A stretch of 64,000 bases of DNA from Kaistella flava (ex Peng et al. 2021). GTDB lineage: Bacteria > Bacteroidota > Bacteroidia > Flavobacteriales > Weeksellaceae. Of the stretch, positions 45,528 through 55,615 are shown one piece after another (within the stretch, counting starts at the first letter, position 1; each line of letters begins with the position of its first letter). Where the stretch lies: assembly GCF_015191005.1 (NCBI RefSeq), contig NZ_CP040442.1:2480001-2544000 (forward strand), read 5' to 3'. The notes beneath the pieces were generated by a model. It was given only the letters and a program-made list of their open reading frames with translations, had not been told where the DNA came from and did no database searches. Made by a program: the position numbers and the translations under genes.

Positions 45528-47114
45528 TTAAATAGTAAAAATTATTAATTCGGAGTTTTCAACCTCCAATTCCTCGTAACAAGTATGAAGCCACTCCTGG
45601 CCGAAGTCCGAGTAAAACACGGAGAAGTTATAATTTCTTTCTTGCCAGGTATTTCCCGGATGAATCTTTTGAAATAAGTTTTCCAAACGTTCCAGTTTTT
45701 CACTTTGTTTGATTTTCTCGGCGCGAAGTAATCTTTTTCTCATGCGGTCAAAAGATTTCAACTGTCGGGTTTGTTCTCCTTCCACTAAATTGCCAAAGGT
45801 TTTTTCCGTCAATTCTGCTTTTGCTTTTAAATTGATGAATTGTTCTTTTAATTGAGTTTCCTGTTGATTTAATAAAGGAAGAATTTCATTATTATTCAGT
45901 AAAAGATCATTCGTAACTACGGCGAAATTTTTGAAAAAATCATTAATTTCTAAACCTAAGTCCTTCGTTTTAGTAACCGTTTTTTCAGAAATCATTAACA
46001 TCGAATTTCTTGGAATCAAAATAGGAAAAGGAAGATTGAGTTTTTCAAAATAATTTTTCAGTTCCAACCAATACATGATTTCGGCATTGCCGCCAATGTA
46101 AGTGATATTCGGCAAAATCGTTTCCTGATAAACCGGACGCATTAACGCATTCGGACTAAATCTTTCGGGATGATTTTCTAATTCGGCTAAAATTTCTTCC
46201 TGGCTAAAAGATTTCTCTTGATCAACGATAATGTATTGATTATCTTCAAAGGCAATTCTATCACGTGTTTCTGAAAGGTAAAACAAATTTATCTCACGAG
46301 GATTAACCTGAACCTTTCCGTATTTCTCAGTTAAAAAATGAACGGTTTCCTGAGTGGTTTCAAATAAATCCTGATTCAGTAATTCGTCTTTGAAAACTGA
46401 TTTCATTTCTGATTTCAATTTTGCTTCATCACCGTCGAGGACGATTAAACCGTAATCAGCAAAAAGTTCATGAACGATAATTCTGGTTGCTTGCGAAAGC
46501 GTATTTCCATTTTTGTAAGCACGTTTTAATAATAAGATTAATTCAGTTCCGAAAACAGAATCTTTAAATTCTTCTTCAAACTGAGAAATGAAGAAATCGT
46601 CTTCCACTTTTATTCTGCCAACTGCGCCACCAGATTTGGCTTTGGTTTCGTAATAATTATTTTCCGTTTTAAAATGATTGATTTCCTCAAAATCATGATC
46701 TTCAGAAGCCAACCAAAATAAAGGAACAAAATTCTTTGCTGGAAATTTTCCGTTTAAAAATTCCGCCAATTTAATGGTTTGCAAAATTTTATAAATAAAG
46801 AAAACAGGTCCGGTAAAAAGGTTTAATTGATGTCCAGTCGTTACGGTGAAAGTGTTTTCTAATGCTAAATTTTTAAGATTAGATTGTTGATTTTCTGACT
46901 GTGGAAAATCTGAATATTGATTTTGTAAAACTTCACAAAGCACTTTCCTTTTGTCTGAAGAAAAAGATTTTTCTTTTTGTAGAAACTGCTTTTCAATATT
47001 TTCTAAGTTAAAAAACTGGGATTCGAAACCCGTAATTTTTTGAGTCAGAAAATCTTTGATGAGCAAAGGAATGCTTTCAATTTCTAAAAAAGGGATGTTG
47101 GTTAGTTTTTTCAA
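45528..47114 (-). CDS. bshC: bacillithiol biosynthesis enzyme BshC
   Basis: BshC adds cysteine to glucosaminyl-malate as the last step of bacillithiol synthesis in the cytoplasm. The 528-residue protein has TGHQLNLFTGP (residues 93-103), WLASEDHDFEEINHF (134-148) and the C-terminal coiled-coil plus NYNFSVFYSDFGQEWLHTCY. These are the recognised BshC blocks and the length fits. The other bsh genes are not in this window. It is 37 bases upstream of the LysM/PBP1 gene on the same strand. Bacillithiol is the low-molecular-weight thiol of Bacilli and many Bacteroidota. Confidence 0.92.
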   Translation of the reverse strand: MKKLTNIPFLEIESIPLLIKDFLTQKITGFESQFFNLENIEKQFLQKEKSFSSDKRKVLCEVLQNQYSDFPQSENQQSNLKNLALENTFTVTTGHQLNLFTGPVFFIYKILQTIKLAEFLNGKFPAKNFVPLFWLASEDHDFEEINHFKTENNYYETKAKSGGAVGRIKVEDDFFISQFEEEFKDSVFGTELILLLKRAYKNGNTLSQATRIIVHELFADYGLIVLDGDEAKLKSEMKSVFKDELLNQDLFETTQETVHFLTEKYGKVQVNPREINLFYLSETRDRIAFEDNQYIIVDQEKSFSQEEILAELENHPERFSPNALMRPVYQETILPNITYIGGNAEIMYWLELKNYFEKLNLPFPILIPRNSMLMISEKTVTKTKDLGLEINDFFKNFAVVTNDLLLNNNEILPLLNQQETQLKEQFINLKAKAELTEKTFGNLVEGEQTRQLKSFDRMRKRLLRAEKIKQSEKLERLENLFQKIHPGNTWQERNYNFSVFYSDFGQEWLHTCYEELEVENSELIIFTI

Positions 47115-47150
47115 AATAATCTGATTTTCTTACTAATTTTTATAATGCTT

Positions 47151-47263
47151 TTTTTTAACGCAAAGACGCAAAGGGAATTCTCCAATTCGAATATTTTTAA
47201 ACCGCTTTTTAAGGGCGCAAAGGCGTTTGACTTCGTCGAATCTTCGATTTCACTTAGCAAAGG
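47151..47263. repeat. GCAAAGACGCAAAG dispersed repeat, copy B
   Basis: The plus strand has TTTTTTTAACGCAAAGACGC, a GGGCGCAAAGGCG block and TTTCACTTAGCAAAGG, matching copy A at 32411-32486 with a different middle. It fills the 198-base gap between bshC and the porin gene. A minus-strand frame across it is an artefact. Confidence 0.7.
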
Positions 47264-47312
47264 CCAAAAAGAATTGATTGTGATCGATTTTTTATTCACC
47301 TTCGAAACTTGA

Positions 47313-49241
47313 TTAACTAAAAAGATACCAAACAATTCCCAAGTTCAAACGGAAATCATACAGCGGATAATAGGGTGCCGTGAAGGATTTATTCTTCATC
47401 AAGGTTGTATTAAAATGTTGTGCTTCAACGAAGAAAAACATTCTTTTCACTTTCATATTAAAATAAATATCAGCAATTGGTTGTCCACCAATTGAATAAG
47501 AATTTGCGTTTGGTAGAATAAATTCGTTTAACGCTGGCGAAAATTCACGAGAAGCGAACTTTGAAAAGTAATAGATTTTAATTCCGGTTTGAATTTCGGC
47601 TGCGTTTTTAAAGGCTTTTGTTTGATAAAAAAGATTGGCTCTTCCAACAAAATTAGGCATTGGCAAAAGATCTTTATTTCCGATAGCAGATTGGAAAAGC
47701 ACTTTTGGATTCAGATGAAAATTACCATAAGAGAACGTTGCTTCGCCACCGATTTGTGAAATATTCACCGAAGAAGAACTCTGTTGTGGAAGTGCTTTAA
47801 AATCCAAATAAGTGTAATTATCTATTCTGAAATAATTCGCAAACACGCTACTTTTGAACCATTTCAAATTTACGTCACCACCAATTTCGGTAATACTTTG
47901 GTTTTTGGGATCTGCGAAATAATAATTAAAGTTTTTATAAACGGAAGGATTTAACAACAAATTGAAACTCGGTGACGCCGACTGGAAATTCACTTTTGCA
48001 TTGACGAAATAATCCGGTATCGGTTCGAATCTCAATAAGTTTTGAGAACGGACAAAACTGCCAAATTGTTTTCCGCTGGAAAATTCTAAGTTGGAGTTTA
48101 ATTCTACTTTATCCCAAAGTTTAATAAGGAGATTTCCAACAGCGCCAATTCTGTTTTCAGAAAGTTCTTGAGGGAAATTTAAAGCAGTTGGAAAAGGCGT
48201 ACCAACTCCCAACTTGATTAATTGGTGTCGAACTCCTGCATCTAATTTGAAATTTTTTTTATCAAAAAGGATACTTACGGTATTGCTTAAATTCTTGGAA
48301 TATTTTTTTGAAGAGGCCGGATAATCATATAGTTCTGAAGCATCGGTAAAATAATACCGCTCTGGCGAACCTTGATTATAGTAATATTTATTGGTCTGAT
48401 TAAAAATAGTATGACGGATTTTAAACGGAAACTTTTCGGAGGCAAAAGGTTTAAATTCCTGTGAGAAATAATAGCGTCTGTAAGCAAACTGAGAATTAGA
48501 ATTATTCAGATTGACCTGTAAATTTTCCCGATTGTTAAAATCAGAATTTCCGTTCAGAAATAGATTAACATCGGCGATTCCACCGTTTTCCTGATTGTTT
48601 ACATTATCATGAACAAAGTGAGCGAAGGCTTCGTATTTTCCGTTTTTAGAAAGATAATGTCCAGAGAACAGCACTTCATTATTTGACGCCAAAGAGTTGA
48701 GATAATGACCTTGCGAACGAAGTCCGGTATATTCTACCGCGAAGTTGAATTCTTTACCAATATTCTGCGTGTACGTCGATTGCAGCACCGCTCCATTTCG
48801 TGCTGAATTGTGATAAATAAAAGCCGTTGTTGGTGTTTTTACATCGTAGTAATTGACATCCTTAATTCCTCTAATAAAATAAGATTTATTGGTTGGAAGC
48901 AAAGACAAATTTTGTTCGGTATCCACTTCAAATACTAAGGGATTAAATCCAGAACCTACATTGGCAAACTGAATTTTTCCAAAATTATCACGGTTGTTAT
49001 ATTGAGAAAATATAAAAGTTTTGTCGTGGGTAAAAGCGGTATCAAAGATTTTCTTTTCAGAAAACTGGGTTCTGTAGGTATAATCGTAAATGGTAGGTTT
49101 AAAAATTTTCAGTGAATCTTTGAAACCGGAATCAACGACTAAAGTATCGCCAGGTTTTACACGGTTAGAGTCAGTTTTGTTGACAATCTGTGCATTAAGG
49201 TTATAACTAAAAAGAAATATGCAGAAAAGGATGAATCTCAT
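47313..49241 (-). CDS. putative outer-membrane porin
   Basis: The 642-residue protein has a signal peptide (MRFILFCIFLFSYNLNAQ) and a beta-barrel-like chain full of alternating aromatic and polar residues, ending in NLGIVWYLFS with a terminal aromatic. It resembles the Bacteroidota putative porin family (Porin_10 type). No substrate is known. It follows the susD1 terminator, so it is transcribed separately, with a TACATTTG -7 box at 49259. It is the last gene before bshC on this strand. Confidence 0.8.
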   Translation of the reverse strand: MRFILFCIFLFSYNLNAQIVNKTDSNRVKPGDTLVVDSGFKDSLKIFKPTIYDYTYRTQFSEKKIFDTAFTHDKTFIFSQYNNRDNFGKIQFANVGSGFNPLVFEVDTEQNLSLLPTNKSYFIRGIKDVNYYDVKTPTTAFIYHNSARNGAVLQSTYTQNIGKEFNFAVEYTGLRSQGHYLNSLASNNEVLFSGHYLSKNGKYEAFAHFVHDNVNNQENGGIADVNLFLNGNSDFNNRENLQVNLNNSNSQFAYRRYYFSQEFKPFASEKFPFKIRHTIFNQTNKYYYNQGSPERYYFTDASELYDYPASSKKYSKNLSNTVSILFDKKNFKLDAGVRHQLIKLGVGTPFPTALNFPQELSENRIGAVGNLLIKLWDKVELNSNLEFSSGKQFGSFVRSQNLLRFEPIPDYFVNAKVNFQSASPSFNLLLNPSVYKNFNYYFADPKNQSITEIGGDVNLKWFKSSVFANYFRIDNYTYLDFKALPQQSSSSVNISQIGGEATFSYGNFHLNPKVLFQSAIGNKDLLPMPNFVGRANLFYQTKAFKNAAEIQTGIKIYYFSKFASREFSPALNEFILPNANSYSIGGQPIADIYFNMKVKRMFFFVEAQHFNTTLMKNKSFTAPYYPLYDFRLNLGIVWYLFS

Positions 49242-49258
49242 TCTATTTGTTTGGTGTA

Positions 49259-49266
49259 CAAATGTA
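49259..49266 (-). promoter_or_regulatory. -7 box upstream of the porin gene
   Basis: The minus strand has TACATTTG, an exact TAnnTTTG match, 17 bases before the start codon. The susD1 terminator occupies the -33 region. Confidence 0.4.
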
Positions 49267-49280
49267 AGAAATATGGTGAA

Positions 49281-49318
49281 ATAAAAAAGGACTGTAATTT
49301 TGATGATTACAGCCCTTT
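49281..49318 (-). terminator. terminator of the susC1-susD1 pair
   Basis: On the minus strand AAGGGCTGTAAT and ATTACAGTCCTT form a 12-bp stem (one G-U pair) followed by T6. It ends the operon about 20 bases after the susD1 stop. Confidence 0.8.
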
Positions 49319-49338
49319 GATTATTACCTAAAGATATT

Positions 49339-50883
49339 TTAGTTATATCCTGGATATTGTTTTAAGTTTTTATTTGAATTCAACGCTCCTTGAGACATTG
49401 GTAAAACAAATAACTTATTATCTGGAGTTACCGTACAATTTACAGAACAGTTAGATGGTCTAACCATCGATAAATTGTTTCTTTTCAAGTCCAAAAACCT
49501 CTGACCTTCGCCATAGAATTCTTTCCCTTTTTCAGTTAAGATATCCTTTAATAAATCGGTTCCTGTATAAAGAGATCCTTTTCTTGAAGCTGCAAATGCA
49601 TTCAATTCTGTAAGTGCCTGAGCATTTTGACCAGTTAAGAACAATGCTTCAATTCTGTTCAATTGTGCTTCTGCAAATCGAAGTACTTTAATATTTCTAA
49701 AATAATTACCCTCTTTTGTAAATCTCGGATATTTATTAGTCCAGTATCCTCCTGGCGTATCCGTTTTTGGAGCAGAAGTATTCGTTAATAATCCTGTAGC
49801 ATTAGTACCTCTTCTTACATCTGTTGCAGGGAAACTGTTATAAAAAGTTTGATTAAACAACATGCATTTTCTAGAATCAGTTCTATGATAGTAACCTGGT
49901 AAAGAAATGTTAGAACCAATTCCTGTCTCCCTATTGGAATTAATGTTTAAATCTAATTCCCAAATAGTTTCAGGATGATTTTCAGCACCTGGAAGCGTAT
50001 AAGCACGAAGAGTATCTTTATAGGTCTCACTACCAGTTAATTCATCTTCATTACTTCCCGAAAAATACTGTTCATACATAGAAGCACTGGTTGAATTATA
50101 CGGTTTAGTTAAAGCTGTAGCATTAATTTTCGCAAAAGTCGATGGCGAATTAAATACAATATCAGTAGCATAGTCTAATGCCAGTTGTGAATCACCTGCT
50201 GCTCTTCTTGTTAAATAAACTCTTGACAACAGTAATTTTGCTGCGGTCTTACTTAGGATTACTTTTTTCGAAGGGCTGTCACTAGCTGAATTCACCCCAG
50301 CTTTCAAATCGGCAATAATCTGGTCATAAACCTGAGGAACCGTTGCTCTGGCAGGTTTAACTTTCACATCATAATCAGAAAGCACCAATGGTACTCCATA
50401 GTCTTGATTCACTCCTGATGTTGGGGTTGGTGAATAATAATTAACTAAAGTAAAATAGGCTAATCCTCTGATAATCTTGGCCTCTCCTTTAATTCTATTT
50501 ACGTTAGCATTACTAGCTACCGCTGTATTATTGATGACCAAATTACAGTTCATAATAACATTATACAATGTACCATAAAATCCGAAATCGCTTTGAGACG
50601 AATTATAATTGTAATTAAAGGTATTAAGATAAGAAGGATTAGTATTGGACACAAATAATTTGTCTCCCATAAGATCACCAAACAACATTACGTCGGTACC
50701 ATAAACGTTAGAAGCACTAACAGACAAATAAGCACCATTGAGCAGCATTTGCATTTTAGCTTCTGAATTAATATCAGTAATTTCATCCTGATCGGGTGGA
50801 AATAAATCCAAGTCTCTTTCGCTGCATGAATTGTGAGCAAAGAAGAGTAAAAAGCTTGATATAATTAAAAAATACTTTTTCAT
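49339..50883 (-). CDS. SusD/RagB-family nutrient-binding lipoprotein 1
   Basis: The ATG at 50883 begins a lipoprotein signal (MKKYFLIISSFLLFFAHNSC); the longer frame overlaps the susC1 stop and is rejected. The 514-residue SusD-type protein has the N-terminal ...PPDQDEITD..., TPR-like helices with GEAKIIRGLAYFTLVNYYSP (near residue 120) and a C-terminal RagB part (GKEFYGEGQRFLDLKRNNLS). SusD proteins are surface lipoproteins that cap the SusC channel and bind the nutrient. It is paired with susC1 (16-base gap). No enzyme gene is attached. Confidence 0.93.
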   Translation of the reverse strand: MKKYFLIISSFLLFFAHNSCSERDLDLFPPDQDEITDINSEAKMQMLLNGAYLSVSASNVYGTDVMLFGDLMGDKLFVSNTNPSYLNTFNYNYNSSQSDFGFYGTLYNVIMNCNLVINNTAVASNANVNRIKGEAKIIRGLAYFTLVNYYSPTPTSGVNQDYGVPLVLSDYDVKVKPARATVPQVYDQIIADLKAGVNSASDSPSKKVILSKTAAKLLLSRVYLTRRAAGDSQLALDYATDIVFNSPSTFAKINATALTKPYNSTSASMYEQYFSGSNEDELTGSETYKDTLRAYTLPGAENHPETIWELDLNINSNRETGIGSNISLPGYYHRTDSRKCMLFNQTFYNSFPATDVRRGTNATGLLTNTSAPKTDTPGGYWTNKYPRFTKEGNYFRNIKVLRFAEAQLNRIEALFLTGQNAQALTELNAFAASRKGSLYTGTDLLKDILTEKGKEFYGEGQRFLDLKRNNLSMVRPSNCSVNCTVTPDNKLFVLPMSQGALNSNKNLKQYPGYN

Positions 50884-50899
50884 TTTAAATTTTTTTTTG

Positions 50900-53839
50900 T
50901 TAGAAACCAATTTGAACACCCATTGATACTGTTCTCAACACTGGAGAAGCATACCAATATCTTCCTTTACCAATCCAAGACCATGAATTTGAAGTCGATT
51001 CAGGATCGTAGTTCAAATTCTTATCAAATACATGGGTGAATAAGTTTGTTCCTCTTGCGTAAATAGTCAAATTGTTAATTCCTGTTGAGTTTTTAAATAA
51101 TTCTCCGAAAGAATAGGCGATTTTCATTTCTTTCAATCTGATGTGATCTCCTTTGCTTAAGAAACGGGAAGATTCTAAACGTGAACTACTTGGGTTACCA
51201 ATAACTGCTTTTGGACCATCTGCATTGTAATTCTCGGCACCAGGTGCATCCGTCCAGCTGTTATAAAGTGCATCCGTAATTTGGTTCCGAGTTATGAACC
51301 GACCATCATGTTGGGTATAAGAACGGACTCCATTCTGCACCATAAAGTCAAACTGACCCGTGATTAAAAAACTTAATGAAAGGTTTTTATACTTGAACTC
51401 ATTGGTTAATCCCACATTGTAAGTAGGAAAGGCATTTTTACCTATCCAAGCTTCGGTAGCTTTTAGTTTATCATTTGTTACAGCGCTTTTTGTACCATCT
51501 GTAAACCACAATCCATCACCTGCTTTAATACCATTTGCGGCATCATCTACTTTTGCGACACCTGCCCAAAGATAGGTATAGTACTCTCCTAATAAATGTC
51601 CTGGTGCTAAGGCGACTAATTCATTGCTTCCATCAGAAGTTTCTCCTTTAAATTGCACAAGTGGCACATTTAATTTTTCTACCATCGATTTTCCGTATGC
51701 ACCATTGGCATTAATATTCCAAGAAAAACTATCTGTTCTAACAGGTACCGCATCGATAACCACTTCAAATCCACGGTTTCTGATATTTCCTACATTGGCG
51801 TAGTATTCTGACGGTCCACCAGCTTCTTTAGCAGGAAACTCTTTAAAAATCGCTTTCTCAGTTAACTTATCATAATAGTCTAAAGTAAATTTCAAGCGGT
51901 CATTGAAAAAGCCGAAATCAGTACCAACATCTAAATGGGAAGATTGCTCCCACTCTAACGCTGTATTTCCTGGAGAAGTAATCCCTCCATAACCGCCGTT
52001 GTCACCCCAACCGATTTGTGAGTTATATCCTAAAGTTGCGAATTTACTATATTGTGGACCCCACTGGTCAGCATAAGGAATGTTTCCTAAAACTCCATAA
52101 CTCGCTCTCAACGTTAAAGAAGAAAACGCATCTGGAATAAAGCTTTCATTCATTACATTCCAAGAGCCACCTACAGACCAGAAATTCCCCCACTTTTTAT
52201 CTCCTAAAGTTGAGTTACCATCTCGTCTTAACTGACCAGACAAAGTATATTTACTATCTAAGGTATAATTTAATCTACCGAAATATGAAATTTGACGCCA
52301 TTGCAAATCAGTATTTCCTGCAATTTGCGTGTCAGAAAAACCGAAGTAAGGTCTTGGGTCATTCATTGAAAAAGTCAACACATTTAAGTTATTGTAAGTA
52401 TGGTCTTGATATTCCATCCCTGCATAAGCTTGAACATTGTGTCTTCCTCCGAAAACATTACGGTAAGAAACCGTGTTCGACCAGTTCCAATCAAAAATTG
52501 TACTTCTGGCGTCACCTAAGAACCCTTGCTCTGCTGACATAATGGTATAAACAGGGTGACCTGCTAAAACAGATTGTATCTCTTTAATGAACTGCGCCTG
52601 CATCCCATATAATGAATTGAAGTAAAAGTTTTTAGCAAACTGATAATCCATATTTACTGAACCAATAAAAGTATTAATGGTTGAGTTCTGGCTGGTTTCT
52701 TCTAAGATTGACACCGGGTTAAAACCTGGAGTAGGTGAACCTTCTCCCAAGTCTTGGTTATAAGAACCGTCCGCATTATAAACGGTACGTAAAGGAGAAA
52801 TCATGATAGAGGAAGTCACCGGGTTTGCCGACGCTCTACCTCCGAAATAGGTTTGTCTCTTAATATTCGAATAGTTTAAGTTTAAACCAAACTTAATTTT
52901 ATCGGATGCTTTATGATCAAGCGCTGTATTAATACTCAAACGGTCAAAACCTGAAGTTTTAACTAGTGGACTGTTCTTGTAGTAAGAACCTCCAATTCTA
53001 TAAGAAGTATTGCTTGCACCACCGGAAACACCAAAATTATAAGTTTCTACCACAGAAGAAGTTCTGGTTACTGCCTTTATCCAATCTGTATTTTGTGTAC
53101 CATCATATTGTGGCTCGTAGTTCTCAAGGAAGAAATCAGTTGCTCCTTTTAGATCCGTAAAAGTGGTTCCTAATTGTGTCTGGCTATTCCACATCAAAAT
53201 ACCTCCGTATTTAATGTATTCATCAGCATTCATTAGCTTTAACTTATCGAAAGCACGATCCTGAACACCAGTTTCACTAGAAAACTCGAATCTTGTTTTT
53301 TGGTTGTATTTTCCTTTTTTAGTTGTAATTAAGATTACCCCATTCGCTCCTCTAGACCCATAAAGCGCCGTTGCAGAAGCGTCTTTCAAAACAGAAACTG
53401 ATTCTATAGCATTCGGGTCGATTGCAGAAAGAGGATTCCAAGACTCCATATATGAAGCATTATCTGAACCTTTTCCTACAACTACTCCATCAATAACATA
53501 CAATGGATTGGGCGTACCAATAAGAGAACTCACCCCTCTAATGGTCACCATATTTGATGATCCCGGATCTCCACTCGCAGATGAAAAGTTAAGCCCCGCA
53601 ACTCTACCGTTCAGTACATCATCAACTGATGAAAACGGTGTTGATTCGAAAGCCGCCTTGGATACAACATTATAAGCACCTACTTTTTGAGCAGGATCTA
53701 ATTTAATTCCGCCGACAAGAATTACTTCATCAATATCTTTGACTTTAGTAGTGGTGTCGCGCTTTGCTTTTTGAGCCATTACCGTATGTCCTGCAAAGAA
53801 CAATACGCCAATAGTTAAAACTCGTAATTTTACATTCAT
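50900..53839 (-). CDS. SusC/RagA-family TonB-linked outer-membrane receptor 1
   Basis: The 979-residue protein has a signal peptide ([20 protein letters not shown]), a short TonB-box-like region ([13 protein letters not shown]), the plug domain (about residues 40-175, [13 protein letters not shown] [20 protein letters not shown] and [20 protein letters not shown]) and a 22-strand barrel. It lacks the N-terminal carboxypeptidase-like domain often found in this family. Its plug start ([20 protein letters not shown]) is unlike the GYGTQKKxDVT form of SusC2 and SusC3. It heads a pair with susD1. The shared leader motif is at 53840-53891. Uptake of a carbohydrate or peptide is likely, but the substrate is unknown. 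Confidence 0.94.
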   Translation of the reverse strand: MNVKLRVLTIGVLFFAGHTVMAQKAKRDTTTKVKDIDEVILVGGIKLDPAQKVGAYNVVSKAAFESTPFSSVDDVLNGRVAGLNFSSASGDPGSSNMVTIRGVSSLIGTPNPLYVIDGVVVGKGSDNASYMESWNPLSAIDPNAIESVSVLKDASATALYGSRGANGVILITTKKGKYNQKTRFEFSSETGVQDRAFDKLKLMNADEYIKYGGILMWNSQTQLGTTFTDLKGATDFFLENYEPQYDGTQNTDWIKAVTRTSSVVETYNFGVSGGASNTSYRIGGSYYKNSPLVKTSGFDRLSINTALDHKASDKIKFGLNLNYSNIKRQTYFGGRASANPVTSSIMISPLRTVYNADGSYNQDLGEGSPTPGFNPVSILEETSQNSTINTFIGSVNMDYQFAKNFYFNSLYGMQAQFIKEIQSVLAGHPVYTIMSAEQGFLGDARSTIFDWNWSNTVSYRNVFGGRHNVQAYAGMEYQDHTYNNLNVLTFSMNDPRPYFGFSDTQIAGNTDLQWRQISYFGRLNYTLDSKYTLSGQLRRDGNSTLGDKKWGNFWSVGGSWNVMNESFIPDAFSSLTLRASYGVLGNIPYADQWGPQYSKFATLGYNSQIGWGDNGGYGGITSPGNTALEWEQSSHLDVGTDFGFFNDRLKFTLDYYDKLTEKAIFKEFPAKEAGGPSEYYANVGNIRNRGFEVVIDAVPVRTDSFSWNINANGAYGKSMVEKLNVPLVQFKGETSDGSNELVALAPGHLLGEYYTYLWAGVAKVDDAANGIKAGDGLWFTDGTKSAVTNDKLKATEAWIGKNAFPTYNVGLTNEFKYKNLSLSFLITGQFDFMVQNGVRSYTQHDGRFITRNQITDALYNSWTDAPGAENYNADGPKAVIGNPSSSRLESSRFLSKGDHIRLKEMKIAYSFGELFKNSTGINNLTIYARGTNLFTHVFDKNLNYDPESTSNSWSWIGKGRYWYASPVLRTVSMGVQIGF

Positions 53840-53891
53840 ATTAACACACTTTAATATTTTAATGCGGCAAATATGTTAATATTTTTTAACA
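53840..53891 (-). promoter_or_regulatory. susC1 leader with TGTTAA-N6-TTAACA palindrome
   Basis: On the minus strand TGTTAA-N6-TTAACA (53891-53874) is followed by TATTTG, then 28 bases, then the susC1 ATG with GTGTTAAT just before it. The same palindrome, box and end occur before susC2 and susC3. CATATTTG differs from TAnnTTTG by one base. Confidence 0.7.
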
Positions 53892-54130
53892 AATGCAAAT
53901 TTTATTCAAAAAATGATAATGTTTTTTTTATTTCATTAATGAAAGCGTGACAATAGAGCGATATTGTTTCCAAAATGACAATTTTAGCATTTCTTAATGT
54001 TTGTTAAAACCATGCTATCAAAAGGGAATTACTGGATACCTTTACAAAAAAAATTTCAGAATCTAAATAAAAACTATTTTATAACTTAATAATTATCATT
54101 TGAAAACATTAATGAATCTTCAACTGACAC

Positions 54131-54160
54131 AAAAAAAAACCACGCTCAAAAAGCGTGGTT
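54131..54160 (-). terminator. terminator of the 54-residue gene
   Basis: On the minus strand AACCACGCT-TTTTG-AGCGTGGTT is followed by T9. It lies 20 bases after the stop of the small gene at 54181. The 240 bases from here to the susC1 leader hold no gene. Confidence 0.85.
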
Positions 54161-54180
54161 TATCAATTTTATATAAAAAT

Positions 54181-54345
54181 TTACTTGTTAAGAAATTCGA
54201 TCATTTTAATCATATCTCCTTCTTTAGAAAAACTTAGTTTATTGACTTTAAGAAATTTCTCAAATTCTGGTTGATCTAAGGAAAATTTTGTGGTGAATTC
54301 TGTGGTGTTTTTTGGGAATTTAAAGAATTCGGATTTTTTCTTCAT
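54181..54345 (-). CDS. 54-residue hypothetical protein
   Basis: A short frame from ATG at 54345 to TAA at 54181 encodes a basic, soluble protein (starts MKKKSEFFKFPKNTTEF, ends KEGDMIKMIEFLNK). It sits between the terminator of susD2 (54358-54395) and its own terminator (54131-54160), which argues for a real independent transcription unit, although the A-rich upstream stretch shows no promoter consensus. No family is recognised. It has no signal peptide. The function is unknown. Confidence 0.55.
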   Translation of the reverse strand: MKKKSEFFKFPKNTTEFTTKFSLDQPEFEKFLKVNKLSFSKEGDMIKMIEFLNK

Positions 54346-54357
54346 TAATTAAGATTA

Positions 54358-54395
54358 AAAAAAATCAGGATAGAAAAAATTCTATCCTGATTAGT
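54358..54395 (-). terminator. terminator of the susC2-susD2 pair
   Basis: On the minus strand AATCAGGATAGA and TCTATCCTGATT flank a 6-base loop and are followed by T8. It ends the operon about 25 bases after the susD2 stop. Confidence 0.85.
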
Positions 54396-54418
54396 AATAT
54401 TAAATCAATCATTTAAAA

Positions 54419-55603
54419 TTAATGCAATAAATCATTTGCATCCATTGCTCCTTGAGGGAAAGGTAATTTATATTTTTCACCTTTAAGTTTCAAGTCTTCC
54501 CATCTTACCCATTCGAAAGATAATTCAAGTCTTCTTTCGTTATCTAATGAAAGGTTTGATTTACGGATACTTTGCAATTCTGTTAATCTTGCTGTATTTC
54601 CTGCTTCTGCAGAAATTAAATACATTTCTGGAATTCTAGAAATCAAGAGATCAGAATCATCATTAGGACTATATTTGTTTGAAAAAGTAAAACCTCCTGT
54701 TGCAGGCGCTTCCGCGATATCAAACAAAGTCTTTCTTGTATCATTTGTTCCCAATAAAGCCAATAAATCATCAGCCGCTGCGAAACAGTTCCATGTTTTA
54801 GCATCATAACTCATGATCCATCCCCAAGATCCGTTTTCTTCAGCTCTGTTACCAGCAAATTTTAGAATTACTTCAGAATCATTATTACTAGGATTATTAG
54901 CAATACTAAATTTCCCGCTATTAATAAGCTCTTCAGCTTCTATACCCGCAGCATTAATATCTCCTTTCATTCTTAGAACCCTTGCCAAAAGAGCTTGAGC
55001 AGCCTCCTTGGTTGGTGTTAACTGAACTAAAGAAGCATTAGATGCGTTGAATGGCTCAATACTTCCTTTTGCTGCTTTCAAATCAGCAATAATAAAATCT
55101 AATACTTGAGCACCTGAACTCGCTGCAATAGGTCCTGGAACCGTATTTTCATCAACAAGAGGAACTCCTTCATATAAGTCATAAAGTCTAAGGTACGAAA
55201 GTGCTCGTACATATTTCGCTTTACCAATTTGTGTAGCTGAAGCAGAAGGTACTTTAATAATAGTATTCGCTCTTGAGATCGCGGTATAGAAATCTTTGTA
55301 ATAATAACTTAACAAGATATCTCCCGGAGGTACTACATGTTCGAATAAATACTGAAGCTGAATGAATTGAAATTTAACTGGTTTGTAGTTATCAGCCATC
55401 ACTTCAGTAGCCATAATGCTGAAATAAGGATAACCACTTGGCTCCATAATTCTTTTGTAAGCTCCTGTCAACAATTTGTCAACATCCCCTGTCGAAAGCG
55501 GTGAATTTGCATCAAGTGACGCAACAGATTCCGCTTCTAGTGCTCTATTACATGAGGTTAAAAATAGACCACATGCCAATAATAATATACTTAGTTTTTT
55601 CAT
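54419..55603 (-). CDS. SusD/RagB-family lipoprotein 2 (short form)
   Basis: The 394-residue protein has a lipoprotein signal (LLACGLFLTSC, Cys18). It is clearly SusD-like (GKAKYVRALSYLRLYDLYEG; LISAEAGNTARLTELQSIRK near residue 330; NERRLELSFEWVRWEDLKLK), but about 130 residues shorter than SusD1 and SusD3, so parts of the usual TPR or C-terminal elaboration are missing. It lies 12 bases after susC2. It should bind nutrient at the surface and cap SusC2. Confidence 0.9.
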   Translation of the reverse strand: MKKLSILLLACGLFLTSCNRALEAESVASLDANSPLSTGDVDKLLTGAYKRIMEPSGYPYFSIMATEVMADNYKPVKFQFIQLQYLFEHVVPPGDILLSYYYKDFYTAISRANTIIKVPSASATQIGKAKYVRALSYLRLYDLYEGVPLVDENTVPGPIAASSGAQVLDFIIADLKAAKGSIEPFNASNASLVQLTPTKEAAQALLARVLRMKGDINAAGIEAEELINSGKFSIANNPSNNDSEVILKFAGNRAEENGSWGWIMSYDAKTWNCFAAADDLLALLGTNDTRKTLFDIAEAPATGGFTFSNKYSPNDDSDLLISRIPEMYLISAEAGNTARLTELQSIRKSNLSLDNERRLELSFEWVRWEDLKLKGEKYKLPFPQGAMDANDLLH

Positions 55604-55615
55604 TGTTTTTAATTC

